Assembly (NCBI GenBank): GCA_032164295.1
Contig: JAJHTX010000008.1
Span: forward strand, 1,736,001 to 1,800,000
From: Inonotus obliquus
Lineage: Eukaryota; Basidiomycota; Agaricomycetes; Hymenochaetales; Hymenochaetaceae
Reading direction: 5' to 3'
DNA: 64,000 nucleotides
This document shows, one piece after another, positions 1 to 12,599 of this stretch; positions within the stretch are counted from its first letter, which is position 1; each line of letters begins with the position of its first letter. The translations under genes were made by a program, and so were the position numbers. The notes under the pieces are model-generated. The model ran no database searches and was not told where the DNA came from. It saw nothing but the letters and a program-made list of their open reading frames with translations.

Positions 1-1082
<1,082 letters not shown>

Positions 1083-1445
1083 TTTGTCCAGTCTCAAGCT
1101 GATGGGATGTGCACGCAAGTGTAAGTGCTGGTGAAGCCCACACCACACATCACGAAAATGTGTGTAGTTTGGTCACATGAGCATGGCTGAAAAAAGGAGA
1201 AAAGTCTCACGGTGCTGAGTCAGGTCAGGATCAGTCAACCACTTTGCCTCAATCTCAATATTGGGGTCTGTAGCTCTGTTCATCCTTATTTCCTGCCTGA
1301 TTTGCTGTAGAGTGTCCGATTCTCTATTCCTGTCTTTGGGAGAATCATGAATTCAAGTCACCACTACAGAGAATCAATTGTCTCGTTGTCTTTTCTCACC
1401 AGACGAGTCATACTCATGATACCTATTGTCTATTCTCAACAATCA

Positions 1446-3078
1446 ATGGCATCCAAGAAAAAGGCATGGTCTAAAACGTGCCGCATCAACGCGAATTCAA
1501 ATCTGGCTCTAATATTGCTGGTCCCGTACAAAGTACCGGGGCCCTTCCACTATCCGTGCATCACCCCCTTCGCATTGGAGAGCAAGCCTTCATGCCTGAC
1601 AGTAAAATCTATCCTTTTTCCGTCTGGCTACAGCGTGACTATGAGATAGCGGAGGAGCTCGACATGCATTCTTCAAAGGACGGTCGTACCATCACTTGCT
1701 GGTTACACGAGGACTTTATGCAGGTGAGTGACTCGTTTTTGAGCCCCCTCGTCACTACAGACCATGCTGACCCTGAGATCAGGATGTCGATACTGTACAG
1801 TGGGAGAGCAACGGAATGGGGCACCCATGCAAGATCCGCGTCTTGACGGAACGTACTCGTGCCCCTCCTCAGCGTGATCAGTACGGCAACCGTGCAAGCA
1901 TCGGCTTGCGACCGGCGGCTTCTGAGCCCTATATCAGACACAGAACTAGCATGGAGAGGTCGTATCTCAGGAGATATAAAAGCGGTACGCATTACGTGCC
2001 TTTGATGTACCAACCTGGCGCTTATTGCTGAGATCATGCAGAGTATGAAAACCTAGGAGCTCCTATAGACTCACGCATCTTGACCATTAAGGTCGAAGTG
2101 CTTATCCCGGCCCAGAGTATTTCACCGAAGTATGCGTCCGGATCTCTTCCAATAAATGGGAGTCGAAACCGACTGTGTCGTGGAACTACTGAACCTGAGT
2201 ACGTTCGTTCTTCCTCAGACACGTTCATATGCTAAATCCGTTTAGGTATTTGGCTTCAAGAGCACGGAAACAACGCACTTCTCGCCCATACCACTCCACT
2301 CATCGATTGGTATCATCCATAGAACCTCCCGGGCTATGCACAGCGGAATATTCAGCAACACCATCTCCTCTATCCCTCACGTTTTACTTTCGAGCCCGAC
2401 CAAAGCGTTCGTCACGTCAACACCATTCTGCAGACTACCCATCAACCTATCCATGCTTGAACGCAAACTATAGCGCGAGTGTCCGATCACATCTACAATT
2501 ATCTGCGCCCGGCACGCCGCTGCAGCTGCAGTATCAAGACGTAGATACAAAGGACGTATCTACCGCGAGACTTGCAGAACAATCGAACTACAATTCGCCA
2601 AGATGCAGTTCCAGTTCTGCCTATCATGAATCTACGGATCTAGAATCATGCTCTACCGTTGCTTCACCCTTTTACAATGCTCCAACGGTTCGGGAAAGTG
2701 ATGAATCGCATATCATCAAGGCTACCTGTGATTCAAGTTCGGAAATCTGGAATCCTTTACGGAACCCTATCCAACGCGAGACCCGAAGCATCGCGGTACA
2801 GACTGATCCACACCCCTGGCCTGAACCCTTTGACCATTTCGATCGAAGCCATCACATCAACACTATACGACCTCATTACCATAACTGCGAAACACCCTGC
2901 GAGCCGAACCAGCTGTTGATGAGAATTCAGGTACGTGTTACCCTATCAAGATTTCCTTGGTGATCAGTTCGGTTGACGAACGTGCTTCTAGCAACGGATG
3001 ATGGAAGCACACGCAATGACCGCGAGTCTCCGAAAGCTGATGTGCGACTCTCACCAAGGTCCAATCACGTCACTATAG
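1446..3078 (+). CDS. Orphan multi-exon protein of unknown function
   Basis: No family was recognised. A continuous frame can be followed over at least five exons: about 1592-1722, 1783-1986, 2040-2210, 2268-2930 and 2992-3078, with GT..AG introns between and stop TAG at 3076. The start is uncertain. One model begins at 1446 (MASKKKA) and splices into the main frame near 1538; the other begins at 1592 (MPDSKIYPF). The N-terminal part carries WLQRDYEIAEELD and TITCWLHEDF, followed by a basic region, a segment LTIKVEVLIPAQ and a long Ser/Thr/Pro-rich, low-order C-terminal half. The tail after the last intron (QQRMMEAHAMTASLRKLM) could be a short amphipathic helix. It is transcribed divergently from PRP43. 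The long open frame interrupted only by clean introns argues that it is a real gene, probably lineage-specific and possibly regulatory. Confidence 0.55.
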
Positions 3079-3472
3079 GACTCTGGGCTCCAAGCCGTTA
3101 ATCCCTTATTCACTCCCACTTACTTTCGCTTCCCATTTTGAAGAAACCCAGTTGCTCTTCGTGCATGCCATATGTATATTATCCATTCCTCTAGTCTTCT
3201 GCATATGTACTATTTCCTATGGACGAGGTGTAATGAGGAGATTTAGTGTCCCGAAAGCGTCTTTGAGCCAGTGAGGCTTATGAAGGTCTACTCTTGCGAG
3301 ATCAAGGATATGTTGATGAATAGTAACTTAGGATGAACCAAGGCTCCTACAAAACCATGATGCGTGAACACAGTGCGAATAATATAGTGTCTAACATAAT
3401 AGTACAAATGTCATAATCCTATCCAATAACTTAGACCACAAAGGAGAAAGCTCGTTCGTTGTACAAGTCGAT
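3079..3472. other. Convergent 3' intergenic spacer
   Basis: This lies between the orphan gene and the C-terminus of the lipase gene, which converge. It is AT-rich with T-rich tracts expected of 3' untranslated regions. No gene or repeat was seen. Confidence 0.5.
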
Positions 3473-6077
3473 TCAGTCAAACACCCATTCACATGTACCA
3501 GTCCCAACACCCTGAAGAGCCGCCCAGTAAAATCCTGTTCCATGCGCAAGCATCCTTCCGATCATCGGAAACTCCTGCAAAGTCAGCAAAGCAACGCGTA
3601 ACGGCGTTTCGCTTGCCTTGAGCGAGTCGAGATGGAAGGCGGACTCGATGACGACATGCGTTCCAGGGGTGATATGCGAGCCGCTAACTTCGCATCGTTC
3701 AGGTGCGTCACGAAGTCTAATTTCGCAACCCAGGTGGCAGTCTAAGATAACGATGCTTGAGATGAGAAAAGGAACGTGAAAGTGGGATCAACTGAACGGA
3801 CGCACAAGAGAACAGGTTCCAGGGCGAGAGCAGCCACTCGGCATTATCCCCCGCGTCGGGCAGGCCCGTCGCGACAACGTCTTTTCCCTGATGAAGCAGC
3901 TATCCAGACCAGTTCTAAACAACATCAAGGAAGAAATACTCACGTTTGTGACTCGCCACATAGTCCTCGGGTAGTCCGAAAAGTGATTCATTCTCCCGTT
4001 GAATGCTAGTCATCCAAGTAAGTTTGGTCACGATAGTCAAGACATAGAAAGTAGCAAAAACACATACCGTTAGAAGATGCAACATCGCAGACAACGGGCG
4101 CCGCAAATAGATAGGCGTCTCGGACCATGATATTATCGCCGCACTCACGAGGCTCGCTCACAAGACGGGAATAAAATAGCGATGCGAGGGCGCATCCAAG
4201 CGAATGACCCGTTATCCACTGTGTAACGATAAGTTCGACGTGAAATGGAAAGAGGGGCGGACGTACAACGTTGACCTTCCCATCAGGGGAGTTATCAATA
4301 AGACTCGATGAGATGCATTTTATCGACTCTACGATGGTCGCTAGACGGGGAGATTAATTCTCTAGCTCTCTCAACTAAACGCGGTAGCGTACCGTATGGC
4401 ATCCTGGATCCCGATGGTATCCTTCGCGGAAAGATTTTGTCCATGAAGCCATCATGAACTAATGAGCTTGGATCAACCGTTGCACTGTACCACGAAATCA
4501 AAGCTCGTCAAACCTTTCCCGAAACCACGGAGCCAAAGCCCAGCCTCTCGCATTTGGAATGTGAAGTCCGTCGACCACTCCGAAAAGTCGGTCGGCGTCG
4601 TGCCTTTAAATGTGACAACAATGAATGTGTCGCGCGGGTCCCAGAACAATCCGCAAGATGAACTGCCCACAGAATTGAGCTCGGAAATCGTGGAGTAGCG
4701 CAACCCAAGCTTGTCACGTGCAATGCCAACGATAGTGTTTTCCTCGTTGCTTGATTTGTGCAGCTCCTCTACAACGGCTTGCGCGCCATTTGATCCGCAA
4801 AGGTTAGCGATGTGCGAACCGGGGCGAGTTTCGGCGAGACTCCATTCAGTTAGTCGACGCCGTGGACCAGTGCAATGAGCTGTCGCTGTTGCAGCAGCAC
4901 AATGAGTCGCGCGTGAGGACCGCTCATACATGAGAGCGGCGCATTGCAGTCTTCATGATTATTTAGCATTGACCAGACATGATAGGCATGCGGAAAGATT
5001 ACTTACAGAAGTTTTGATGCGTCAAGATTGAAAACGCGCCTGTGTGCACGATTATCGGAAAATTCTATTGGTTGAGAGAGATGCGCTTTTGCAGCTTGGA
5101 TTTGCTCATATGACAACTCATTAAAGATTGTTGGATAGGCTTGAAAGTTCGTGGTCAAATTTAGGCCGAGTAAGAATCTAGTTGCAGGACGGGACATACA
5201 TGCATTGACAATGCTCAAACCGTTGCATAGGCGACGGGATAATCGGTCGAAAACCTCGCCCGTCATGGGTACTTTGCACAAGATACACCAAGGTAATAGG
5301 ACAGTCATGACGATAGTTGCGCCAAGGGATAATAGACCTAAGGCCAGGCGATCCATCATGGCTACAATGCGGACGGTCTGTCAGACGAGCCATGTACATA
5401 TAGCTACTTAGAAAGCAGACAACTCACTCGTGGGAAAAAACACGAACGCCCAAATCGCTTTCATCCACGTTCTTACCACAAATAAAATGTATTGCTTGAA
5501 AATGGCAACTGAACGATAGATCCAAGATTCTTCGCACTTCCGATCGAGGTCCGTCAACCTCTCACTCAGGTAGGCGAACTCGTCGGCGTGGAGACCGTGC
5601 AGGTCCAGTAGCAAGTTCTCCTGGTCATCCGTGCCATCTGGTGATGAAGCGCGGAGCCCCTCCATGCCTGGGTGGGTGGGACTTGGTGGTGAAGGGGGAC
5701 AACGAACCATGGCGCGGCACCAGCGACCTGATATTGAAGAGGGGTAGGCTGTGCGGAGGAGAACAAGTATCAACGATGGGCCAGGTGGCAGTACCAAGGC
5801 AAGAGTAATAGCGCCGTTGATGCAGATGCGGACCAGTACGTTCTTTATTTGGAGGCAGAGCCTGACAGTGGCACTAACTTGCACCGGAAATCAAGAAAAC
5901 GAGGACTACAGAGCATAACAGTGAAGAGCTTAACGAAATACTTGGCTTGAGTAGCGAGTCATCATGGGCGTCGAGATGGCCGCGCCGCACAGCGTCCACT
6001 GGCCTGGCACGGCACTGGCATAGCACTGTACCAACTCCAAGCCAAGACCTTGAGTGTGATGTGTATGACATAATCAT
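3473..6077 (-). CDS. Multi-TM class 3 lipase (diacylglycerol-lipase-like alpha/beta hydrolase)
   Basis: The core is a lipase class 3 (Lipase_3) domain. A beta-strand segment FKGTTPTDFSEWSTDF (near 4580-4640) matches the F-R/K-G-T-x-P motif. The nucleophile elbow is GHSLGCALASLFYSRL (near 4165-4215), and a DAYLFAAPVVCD strand follows (near 4075-4130) as in active family members. The C-terminus ends WVFD at stop 3473. Upstream exons encode about four hydrophobic spans (near 5880-5940, 5745-5830, 5430-5510 and 5270-5350), giving a multi-TM N-terminus plus cytosolic lipase, the layout of sn-1 diacylglycerol lipases. Expected activity is hydrolysis of acylglycerols or phospholipids at a membrane. 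The first exon (MIMSYTSHSRS, start 6077) is joined to the next only tentatively because no good splice pair is visible near 5880. Catalytic Asp and His were not individually placed. Confidence 0.78.
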
Positions 6078-7278
6078 AATTACGTCAACCCACTTCCGCT
6101 TTCTCTTTTTCTTGATGTACTGAATCCCGCCGCGCTGATGCTGATATGATTTCTGACGAACTTTGCTCTCATCACTCGGATTTTACCACATACATGTGCA
6201 AGGCTACTGGTATTGCTAGACTTTTCACTGATGATCATCATGGACAAATGCTCAAGGCTCTGAAGGCTGGATTTTATTCAGAAGTGTTGTTGGTAGGTTA
6301 GTGCACTTCTAGAAGGTGGAGGTGTACTGTACTGAGTACTCAATGCGTATCTGTTTCTGCCAAGGGAATTTTCCGACTGCATTGAAGCGAAGAGCAAAGT
6401 ATCGTTGTGCACATCGTGCCGCTTGACGGATAGAGAACGCCAGCTATGTATCAATGCGGGACTGGACCGAATGGATAGGCGCGTTGATTTGAGTAGTGCG
6501 ACCGATGGCCTCTCCTTTAGGTCCCAAGGTCGCCGACGCGGTTTTTCCGGCAACCAGAGCAGACATGAAGGCTAATCGTTCCCTGCACCTCCTTCGTAAT
6601 AGAGTCTGAATACTTGGCGAACATGGACAAGCGTGAGCCTCAAATTATGCCACATCAAGTGTATGTATCCCAGACAAGAGTAGCATCAACCGAATCTGAA
6701 TTTCTCCACAGACACTCGTCGTCGAACGGGAAGAGAGTCTGTGGTGATCAGACGAACACGGCGTTCGAACATCGGGTATTGCCGCACAGAGCTAAGTTTA
6801 CTATTTTACTTTTTACTTTTTTGAAAGCGACAGCCCTCAGAGGCTCAGAATCGACAATTCTGAACAGAATTGCTCTCTGATTTGCATGCCTCAGAGCAAT
6901 AGGCTAGTCTTCGTCGTTCCATTCTCGTCTCTCCTGGATCAGGTGCTGTTCATGCGACCGCATCAACTTTGTCCTTTGCTACCTGAAGCTGGTACTTCCT
7001 CCAAACAAGGCTATATTCTGTCGAACTTTGCTCGGAATGCATGCAGACCTGTCTATGTTTGGCAAGACCAACTTGTTCGCAACAACATCTGGTTACATAA
7101 CCAATATTGCATTCCCTCTGGATTATAAAATAAACCAGTATGCTATCTTGATAGTTGCAAACCCTTTCATATCTCCCCTCTTTTCAAGACAAGAAAGAGA
7201 AGAGGAGACCCGACCAGGCTAGCAAGCCTAACCGCAGTCAGTGGAACTACTAAAGGACAGGACTTGGGACAGAAGAGA
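6078..7278. other. Long gene-poor spacer
   Basis: Several 60-90 codon open frames exist on both strands (for example 6614-6880 and 6886-7128), but none shows family motifs or splice continuity. It contains A/T-rich tracts and a palindromic patch near 6840-6900 with repeated CCTCAGAG. No supported gene. Confidence 0.4.
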
Positions 7279-7527
7279 ATGTCAGGATACGGAAATTCAC
7301 GAACTCGTAGACAAGGTGAGACGCTACTCTCTGATCAGTAAAAGCGAGTACTCAATGATGGGCCTACAGAAGGCAGTCTATGGGACCGGACCATCGAAAA
7401 CACAGCGAGACGCGAAGAGGAACGGAGAAAAAAGGAGGAGGACGATAAAAATAGACCCAAGCACGGGTTCTGGAGAAATTTGTTTACTAAGAGTAAGGAA
7501 CCAAAGAAAAGAAAAGGTAAACGCTAG
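7279..7527 (+). CDS. Putative small, highly basic protein (64 aa)
   Basis: A two-exon model was assembled by splice logic. Exon 1 is 7279-7315 (MSGYGNSRTRRQ). A GT..AG intron spans 7316-7369 (54 nt), and exon 2 runs 7370-7527 to a TAG stop. The product is 64 residues: Ser/Arg-rich start, an R/E/K-rich helix (RREEERRKKEEDD), a short aromatic patch (GFWRNLF) and a Lys-rich tail (EPKKRKGKR). Charge pattern and tail suggest a nuclear or nucleic-acid-binding small protein, which is inference. No known family was recognised. The C-terminal pattern recurs in the next downstream open frame (8289-8906). The gene could be spurious, since short charged frames arise easily in purine-rich DNA. Confidence 0.35.
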
Positions 7528-8288
7528 TTGCTCTCAGGCCATGATGAATATGCCCGCGACTAGTACTAGTAGTAGTTTCTCGCGATACGAATAGTCAGAT
7601 TGTGTATAAGATAATGAAGTCGATATTTTCCGGGTCCATTGGATGTCACGGTTTGGATATTATGATGATGTGGTCTTTCCTGTAAGTATTGATGAGCTAA
7701 AACTTGCTGCAGGAACGGTCCTTGGGATTTTGAAATTTAATGCTCTCGACTGATGTGATACGGATTACCCGCAACGAAATAGAAATTCATAAAGACTGTC
7801 TTCCGAGTCCGAGTCTTAGTGCTATAAACTTCCATGATACGACCGATGATTGAAATGTATGCTTATGTGTGGCAACTCTATACTGCGAGTTCGTGAATAG
7901 ACCTTTGAGTTTTTGGATCTCCCCCCCTTTACTCGTACGCGATTTATCGGCGCAAAGATGAAAGGAAGATATCCGTCCACATGCGAGTTATCTCAGATTA
8001 CAAATGTTCGACTATGTGTTAGGCTATTGATGATACGTCCTCAAGTTACTCTGCGTTGCTTTACTACCAGTAGCTGAGCCAGAACGATTATTTCTATTAT
8101 CGGTGATCCTGAGGGAGAAATATTATCCTGCCTCAAGTTTGCTTTCACTACCCGGAAGATTGTTTATCGAGCTTTGCTCGATGACTTGTCTCGCTTTCAG
8201 TGATATTTTGCAATGTCCTCGCATTTCAGTGAAATGATGTGTGCTTGAACTTGTACATTTTGCTCTAAGACCACCTACATACCCTCCG
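7528..8288. other. Intergenic, no gene seen
   Basis: AT-rich sequence with no splice-consistent coding frame and no repeat identified by eye. Confidence 0.4.
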
Positions 8289-8906
8289 ATGGGAAGGAAG
8301 CTCAGAAAGAACCCCAGAGCCGGTACTATTGCCACTTCGTCCATTGCAGGAAAGTATAACAGAGATGATTGCTCCAAGTTACAAGTCCACCCTTCCTCAT
8401 CAAGAGATCGAGATCGTTCTGATAGGCATGGAAACCAAACGAGTACAGATCCTCAAAGATGTGGTCTGAAAAGATCAAAAGCTGTCACAAATACCGTTGG
8501 GACTCCGTTTTGTAGACCCAGAGCTACTATCATAAATGAGCAGGCTGAAAGAGAAAAAGATCAGGTCCACACTTCTAGAGAACACTCATCCCATAGAAAC
8601 GGGAGAGCAGCCAGAGAGGTGGGCCACCAACAACGAGAGGAGCGCGAACATGGAGTAGATCATTCCAATTCTGGATCTATCATTCAGCCTAGAGAGCCAA
8701 AAAATGGACAGAGATATTATGCAGTCAATCAAGGGCTGGTATCCCGGTCATCATCTGCTGATACGACTGACCGAAGAAGAGAGGAAAGGGAGCAAAGGAA
8801 GTGGTACAGACGTTTTTCTATGCTTTGGAGGAGGAGCAAGAAAGCGGAGAAAGCAGAGAAAGCTTGGCATTACAACGAAAGACAGGGAGATCACGACCAT
8901 ATATAA
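8289..8906 (+). CDS. Hypothetical charged, low-complexity protein (about 205 aa)
   Basis: A single uninterrupted frame starts at an ATG at 8289 (MGRKLRKNPRAG) and ends at 8904-8906. Composition is dominated by Arg, Ser, Glu, His and Gln with RDRDRSDR-type stretches, which points to a disordered protein. The C-terminus has a charged helix (RRREEREQRKWYRRF), an aromatic patch (SMLWRRSKK) and Lys/Glu repeats, resembling the end of the small frame at 7279-7527. No domain was recognised, and the N-terminal half gives no function. A second overlapping open frame (8704-9030) is less protein-like. It may be a real lineage-specific gene or a decayed one. Confidence 0.35.
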   Translation: MGRKLRKNPRAGTIATSSIAGKYNRDDCSKLQVHPSSSRDRDRSDRHGNQTSTDPQRCGLKRSKAVTNTVGTPFCRPRATIINEQAEREKDQVHTSREHSSHRNGRAAREVGHQQREEREHGVDHSNSGSIIQPREPKNGQRYYAVNQGLVSRSSSADTTDRRREEREQRKWYRRFSMLWRRSKKAEKAEKAWHYNERQGDHDHI

Positions 8907-9226
8907 CCTAGACTCAAGGATTCCTGAAAACCAGCCAAGAGGATCCGGACGATGTCGGTCAACTTACCTGACAAAGTATCGCAAGAATAACCAAATACCG
9001 AGAAACCTTGCAAAGGATGAAAACCAGTGAGATTGTCGTTTCGTATTATACATTGGAACGACTCCTGATTGCGGACGGGCATGATACCAATACACCGAGG
9101 AGGATACATGGGTATGATTATGTCGGGTGCTCCGATGATAAATAGGTCTCTGCTAATGCTCGCATTGGCCTCTCATTCAGTAGAAGGTGGAGTAAAACGA
9201 ATAAGTAAGAACGAAGACGGCAACAA

Positions 9227-9568
9227 TCATCGGCCAGGAGCTGAGAGTTCTGGAGCAATGTGAGGAGCCGGTTGGGTAGAACGAATGTTGACTTCATCTT
9301 CTGCGAGAGAGTCCTCCGGTAGATGAACAGGGCCAATGAGAGGTTCTTCGTTGCATGAGCAACAGCTATTTGGACAGCAGCACCGGGAGGAATATGGCCA
9401 GACGCATTGCGTGCACGAATGACCTGCACATTGCATTAAAGTTAGGCTCATGCATCGAACTCTCGAGACGTACGCACGCATTGAAGCGAAATCTTGACAA
9501 GCCCCAGATACGACCTCTAGGCATGAGAGGACAAGGACCGAGCATACTTCAGTGAGGATATTCGACAT
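9227..9568 (-). CDS. Possible small Cys-rich protein with a micro-exon
   Basis: A minus-strand model begins ATG 9568 (MSNILTE) and has a GTATGC donor. A very short exon starts at 9492 (ISLQC...), followed by a third exon from 9423. Two donors are possible for the short exon. The better one (GTACGT) leads to a frame rich in Cys (SSRCCCPNSCCSCNEEP), then acidic, ending at 9227. The other (GTGCGT) leads to a different frame (RARNASGHIPPGAA) running to 9118. It lies 160 bp from the divergent FHA gene, so a shared promoter is plausible. No family was recognised and reality is uncertain. Confidence 0.3.
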   Translation of the reverse strand: MSNILTEVCSVLVLSCLEVVSGACQDFASMRAYVSRVRCMSLTLMQCAGHSCTQCVWPYSSRCCCPNSCCSCNEEPLIGPVHLPEDSLAEDEVNIRSTQPAPHIAPELSAPGR

Positions 9569-9728
9569 AGGAGCAGGACGACCGACGAGTGAGTCAGTGA
9601 TGTCGCAGTTTGAATATTGCTATTGTATTATGTAAGCGTGATATGCCAAATTAGTCCACCCTCTTGTGGCGGTCACTCTCTTCACATCCAAGCTACGACG
9701 ACGACGACCCGTTCCTCTCTCTCTTACC

Positions 9729-12599
9729 ATGTCCATTCGGGAGAGACTGCGTAAATCGTCGTCAATCCAAGAGCCTTTCACTCCATCCAGTCTCAGCGCT
9801 GGTGAAAATAGCGATGGTCGCTGCGTGACAGGTGCGATGCGCTCGTTATCGAATAGGGGATCTTTCAGCCCACTGATACTCTTTCTTTCCGTCCTCCCCA
9901 GCCATCACGCTCTCTTGCGACGATGTGTCGACAGAGGGAGATGTTCATCGCGAGTTTAGACTTGTTCGTGGGATGCATCGAACGGTGGACTTCTTCCGTA
10001 CATCCTCCGCAAATTCAACGGGTCGTATGTATGTTGCCGCCGGCGGTGCTGCACGTGCGGCATTCAGCAGTCCTGTCATGAGCCGAAGACATGCACGAAT
10101 AACACTCGCGCAGGATGGTTCGGTGAGTTTCGCTCCTTTGCGTAAATCAGCATGTGGCGTGCTCGTGTTTCACCACCACCATGGATCATTTCACGCTGCT
10201 CTGGGATGATCGCCTGAGTCACACCACTACGTTCCTGGCTCCTTTTCAGTACATTCATTTAAATGTGTTAATTTTCAATCTTTCTAGGTCACCATCATGG
10301 ATCTTGGGTCTATGCATGGGACGTATCTGGGAGGGGCCGACTTCGATGATCCCTTACCAGAGAAGCTGAAACCGCGCCGACATTATACGCTGCGGTCTGG
10401 CGACAATATTCTCCTTGGCAAGCCCGTCAACCGAGATGAGAGGGTAAGCTTTTCGGACTGCTCGTTTTCTTCCTCCTGTGTGGTTCTTACAACTGTATTA
10501 GGATTGGAGACCTGTTGCTATACGGGTCAATTTCATGCATGATGCCGGAGCCAGCTTCGCTACTCCCCCACCGAATCGCTACGGATTATTCATCGATCCC
10601 ACTGGTGGATCTGATACAGACACTGATGCTTACTCTATATCATCATCCTCGTGTGGGGAAGAAGTCGATGGTCAAAGCCAAACCGGGACTTCCCCGGCAT
10701 CTTCGCCCGCTGTCTCCCACGTCCCGCTTCAGCTCGACGGAGTAATTTCAGCATCTGCCTCCCTTGAAAACCTCTCCAGCAGCAGAAGAGTCGCGGATGA
10801 TGCTATCCCTGTGCCAGGTGTCTTTGATTTGAACCGAACAGTCAGTGCATCGGGGGCGCTGCGAGCGATCTTACCACCAATACCAAATATTCAATCCGCA
10901 ATACGCCGCCTACCTTCGCTCCGTGAACTTGGCTTCTTCAGTGGGACCAACTCCACTTGCGGAAGTACGGTGGAGCAAAGCATGGGCAATGTGGGCGACG
11001 ACATCCAAGCATCCGTTGATGATCCAAACATTGACGCGGGCGAACGTGATGTGACCGCTTCCGCACCAAACTCCTTCGGTCCATCATGCACGTCACAACC
11101 TTCCATTCCACATGTGGACTCGCAGGCTGCTAGCACGGAGGATGATGGATCGTGTTCTATGTTCCCGTGGCAGGAACCATCCCATCCCCAGAATCAGCTG
11201 GGCCTGGAGTTGACTGAACCCGCAGAATTCCATGAGGAATTGCGTGACTCAAAATGTCAAGAGGACGAGCACCAGAACTCTGGTTTAGAAAGCGATCATG
11301 CTCCCCCGCTGGCGAGTGCTTTAACCGCAAGGGAGAAGACGGAAGCAAAAGCGGGTGATGAGGATGACGTGAAATCGATGGAAATATCTCCAACGAGCAG
11401 CCGCTGTGCAAGCCCGAGCTTCCATGCGACTGGCATGTTTCATGAATTTGACCGCACTGACGAATCACGCTCGACGTCCAGAGGGCTAGATGAAAATTCA
11501 TACTGCCGTTGCCATGAAGTAGAGGGACATCCGCAGGAAGATAACCAGGAGAACAAACAGATAAAGGAACAAATCATTCTGCAACCAGACGTTGAAGCTG
11601 GCACGTTGGCTCCAGCACCCGTGCCAATGGCGATTACCTCAGTATCCATGTCGATGCCGACTACTCCAGAGAACAGACGTTGGGTATCTAACCTTACCGC
11701 GCCAACATCGGCAACAGATCTTCACTCTCTTCGCAGGCGAGCAAAGGATACACGATTGTCGTTTGCATTTGGCCCCATACCGAGCCCTGTTAGTATCGGA
11801 AAGCGCGGGAAACGCATCGGAGCACGACTTGGGCCGACACGTCTGTCCCCCACGCCCAACCCACCTGGACCATTCGGACGTATGGGACGACTACACGCAG
11901 ACAAGGTATGCCCTTTTAATCTGTTTAACGTACATTTTTTTTATGCTTACTTCTCGATCTCCTAGGCCTGCATCTCGAGGTATCCTCCGCAAGTCGATGC
12001 ACTTCGCGCTAAGGTACGCGCGCTTGAATCCCGTATGAAAGAGGTCCAAGATAGTGCGATCATGATGTCATCTGTTGCCTCCGCGTCTGCGACTGCTTCG
12101 ACTTCGTCGTCAGCAGCATCTATAGATGAAGCGCGAAAAGAAATGGATTCTATGCGCGAAGGTTCGTTACATTGCACCGTCTTGCACCTCCAACTGGTAC
12201 TGATTCTTTTGGGACTATCCAGAGATGCGTAGGTTATCAGGTTTGATTGAGACTCTCGTGACAAAGATGGAAACCCGAACGAGCACATCGGACCAACCAA
12301 GCGAGCAGCCAATCCATACCACGGTCCCTAAACGAAAGCGTTTGGACGATCTGGATGACCTATGCACACTAGGGGAACTGGAGGCTAGCCTTGACCTACA
12401 AATGCAGCAACCCTTCACAATGAGAGAGAGACACCATTCTTTCCATGAGCCAGGCGTAGAGCCGGATGTACGCCCAGCGAAACGTGCTCGGGTGGGTGGA
12501 ATCACAGAGAGAAGGGCAGTGACGACAGTCGCGGCTGCTGCAGGGTACACGAGTCTCGGTGCAGCTCTTGCATGGGTTATGCTTGCATATGTCCTGTAA
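9729..12599 (+). CDS. Tail-anchored FHA-domain protein, STRIPAK Far9/Far10/SLMAP-like
   Basis: Six exons join cleanly from MSIRERLRK (9729) to the stop at 12597, with introns at about 9832-9900, 10122-10287, 10444-10501, 11907-11965 and 12162-12221. The FHA domain occupies roughly residues 50-170: FRLVRGMHR, FSSPVMSRRHARI, then DLGSMHGTYLGG and LRSGDNILLG. These include the Ser-Arg-Arg-His and Ser-x-x-Gly-Thr phospho-Thr-binding signatures. A long Ser/Pro/Asp-rich linker follows. Next come two short coiled coils (VDALRAKVRALESRM; EMRRLSGLIETLVTKM), a basic patch, and a C-terminal hydrophobic span ending AALAWVMLAYVL at the stop. FHA plus coiled coil plus C-terminal anchor is the layout of Far9/Far10 and SLMAP, which tether STRIPAK phosphatase complexes to the ER or nuclear envelope. 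Architecture is seen directly; membership of STRIPAK is inference. Other tail-anchored FHA proteins remain possible. Confidence 0.82.

Noticed and set aside
1211..1283. Upstream in-frame-looking PRP43 first exon starting at ATG 1283
   Set aside because: It ends at a GTGAGA donor, but no acceptor before the NPYLAHL exon keeps the frame without a stop. The ATG at 1082 gives an uninterrupted start.
6614..7128. Two overlapping plus-strand frames as a gene
   Set aside because: No ATG context, domain or splice continuity; composition unlike neighbouring coding exons.
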